DNA of 64,000 bases, taken from IMG/VR virus record IMGVR_UViG_3300020207_000022, positions 1 through 64,000 of that record. One strand, written 5' to 3'. Both the position numbers and the translations under genes were made by a program. The notes beneath the pieces were generated by a model. The model searched no databases. It saw nothing but the letters and a program-made list of their open reading frames with translations, and was not told the origin of the DNA. This document shows, piece by piece, positions 63,293 through 64,000 of the stretch. Within the stretch, counting starts at the first letter, position 1. Each line of letters opens with the position of its first letter. This DNA is from a virus.

Positions 63293-64000
63293 TTTACTAC
63301 AACATAATCTTCTATAACCAAAATGTCTAAACCAACTCTGTTGAATGTAGCGAGCGCTTCTTCTGGGGTTTCTACAATTGGTTCTTGACAATTGAAACTC
63401 GTATTTAAAAGCATAGGGACGCCTGTCTCTTCTTTGAACGCATTGATGACGTTCCAATATTTTTCATTGAATGATTTTTCTACTGTCTGAATACGTGCAG
63501 TTCCGTCAACATGCGTCACGCCTGGTATTACAGATCTTTTATCTTCCTTCACAGGCATGATACGTGACATGTAAGGTGAGGGTTGGTTTGTATCAAACCA
63601 CTCTTGATAATCCTCAATCAAGACTGAAGGAGCGAATGGTCTAAAGTCTTCTCTGAGTTTGATCTTCTCGTTGATGATGCCCTTGATATCTGGGTTTCTG
63701 GGATCCGCAAGGATCGAACGATTTCCTAGTGCACGATTTCCACTTTCAGATCTACCTTGATACCATCCAACGATAGATCCACCAGCAATTTGTTTTGCAA
63801 TAAATGGATATATGTCATCCATATTCATTTTCTTGTATTTCATACCAACAAAAATCTCTTCTTTCACTTCATGTTCAATGCCAGCATACACTTTTGGAAT
63901 ATGCACATTATTATTTATGACATAGTCTGCCATCATATAAATCCCAACGGATTGTCCCTCATCTCCTACTGCAGGCGGCACAAAAACATTGTCATATATC
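63289..64000 (-). CDS. Carbamoyltransferase (NodU/CmcH/HypF-related), C-terminal part (runs off right edge)
   Basis: The reading frame is open to the window edge. The C-terminal ATP-grasp-like half is visible: VFVPPAVGDEGQSVGIYMMA, IVGWYQGRSESGNRALGNRS, REDFRPFAPSVLIED, HVDGTARIQTV and MLLNTSFNCQEPIV are the standard Carbam_trans_C motifs. Transfers a carbamoyl group from carbamoyl phosphate to a sugar or other acceptor. Common in T4-like marine phages. Confidence 0.85.
   Translation of the reverse strand, partial: IYDNVFVPPAVGDEGQSVGIYMMADYVINNNVHIPKVYAGIEHEVKEEIFVGMKYKKMNMDDIYPFIAKQIAGGSIVGWYQGRSESGNRALGNRSILADPRNPDIKGIINEKIKLREDFRPFAPSVLIEDYQEWFDTNQPSPYMSRIMPVKEDKRSVIPGVTHVDGTARIQTVEKSFNEKYWNVINAFKEETGVPMLLNTSFNCQEPIVETPEEALATFNRVGLDILVIEDYVVVK

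Noticed and set aside
62621-63457. Longer methyltransferase frame starting at 63457
   Set aside because: The extra N-terminus is out of frame with the carbamoyltransferase coding region, is Arg/Cys-rich and lacks a site; the ATGA-coupled start at 63292 fits the family.
1-64000. Integrase, excisionase, insertion sequences, CRISPR arrays, rRNA or restriction-modification genes
   Set aside because: No motif or repeat arrangement of these kinds was found; the content is that of a lytic T4-like phage.

Overview
The window reads as a 64 kb piece of a T4-like marine myovirus that probably infects an alphaproteobacterium. The T4 type is shown by recognisable homologues of gp32, gp33, gp41, gp59, gp61, UvsX, RNase H, NrdA/NrdB and PhoH, by a PAAR spike tip, by TATAAATA-type late promoters and by almost complete gene packing. 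The alphaproteobacterial host is inferred mainly from a phage-borne 5-aminolevulinate synthase of the alphaproteobacterial C4 (Shemin) type. The capsid core (gp20-gp23), gp21 protease, terminase, DNA polymerase and gp55 lie outside the window.

Layout. Nearly all genes are on the minus strand, so transcription runs right to left. Positions 1-2584 and 7957-14222 are runs of small early genes, each unit headed by a near-perfect sigma70-type promoter, plus tRNA-Pro and an unusual tRNA-Trp. The only plus-strand block (2690-7358) starts at an exact late promoter and encodes four exported proteins, a class 3 lipase and two membrane or coiled-coil proteins. A tail-fibre unit (21096 down to 14234) carries a PAAR protein, a 1703-residue fibre and a beta-propeller protein; a rho-independent terminator at 21141-21167 separates it from the early unit above. 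Positions 21215-39312 hold nucleotide metabolism, recombination and auxiliary genes (RNase H, glycosyltransferases, RuvC, phosphomannomutase-like protein, PhoH, glutaredoxins, ALAS, NrdAB, ThyX, primase). Positions 39309-56862 are mostly late: spanins, structural proteins, a group of proteins with T4-like capsid-targeting N-termini, and a sugar, sulfo- and methyltransferase cassette. Positions 56861-64000 hold the replication/recombination core, a heme oxygenase/bilin reductase pair, a methyltransferase and a partial carbamoyltransferase.

Two systems stand out. First, the phage codes for both ends of tetrapyrrole metabolism: 5-aminolevulinate synthase (entry to heme) and heme oxygenase plus a PcyA/PcyX-type ferredoxin-dependent bilin reductase (heme to biliverdin to a reduced bilin). 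The bilin reductase keeps the His and Asp active-site positions of PcyA but appears to lack the Glu76 and Asp220 equivalents. Second, at least five late proteins begin with an MK-x-[YF]-type decapeptide ending in Glu, like the T4 capsid-targeting sequence. Several of them carry enzyme modules (P-loop kinase, NMNAT-like nucleotidyltransferase, KxDG ligase-like nucleotidyltransferase) separated by L-D/E-E tripeptides that fit the T4 prohead protease consensus. This suggests a packaged, proteolytically processed set of enzymes delivered with the DNA; it is an inference from sequence pattern only.

Many adjacent genes overlap as ATGA or TAATG, and several real genes of 27-58 codons are included here because these overlaps and strong ribosome-binding sites support them. 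No stretch over 300 bases lacks a gene. No integrase, insertion sequence, CRISPR array or rRNA was seen.
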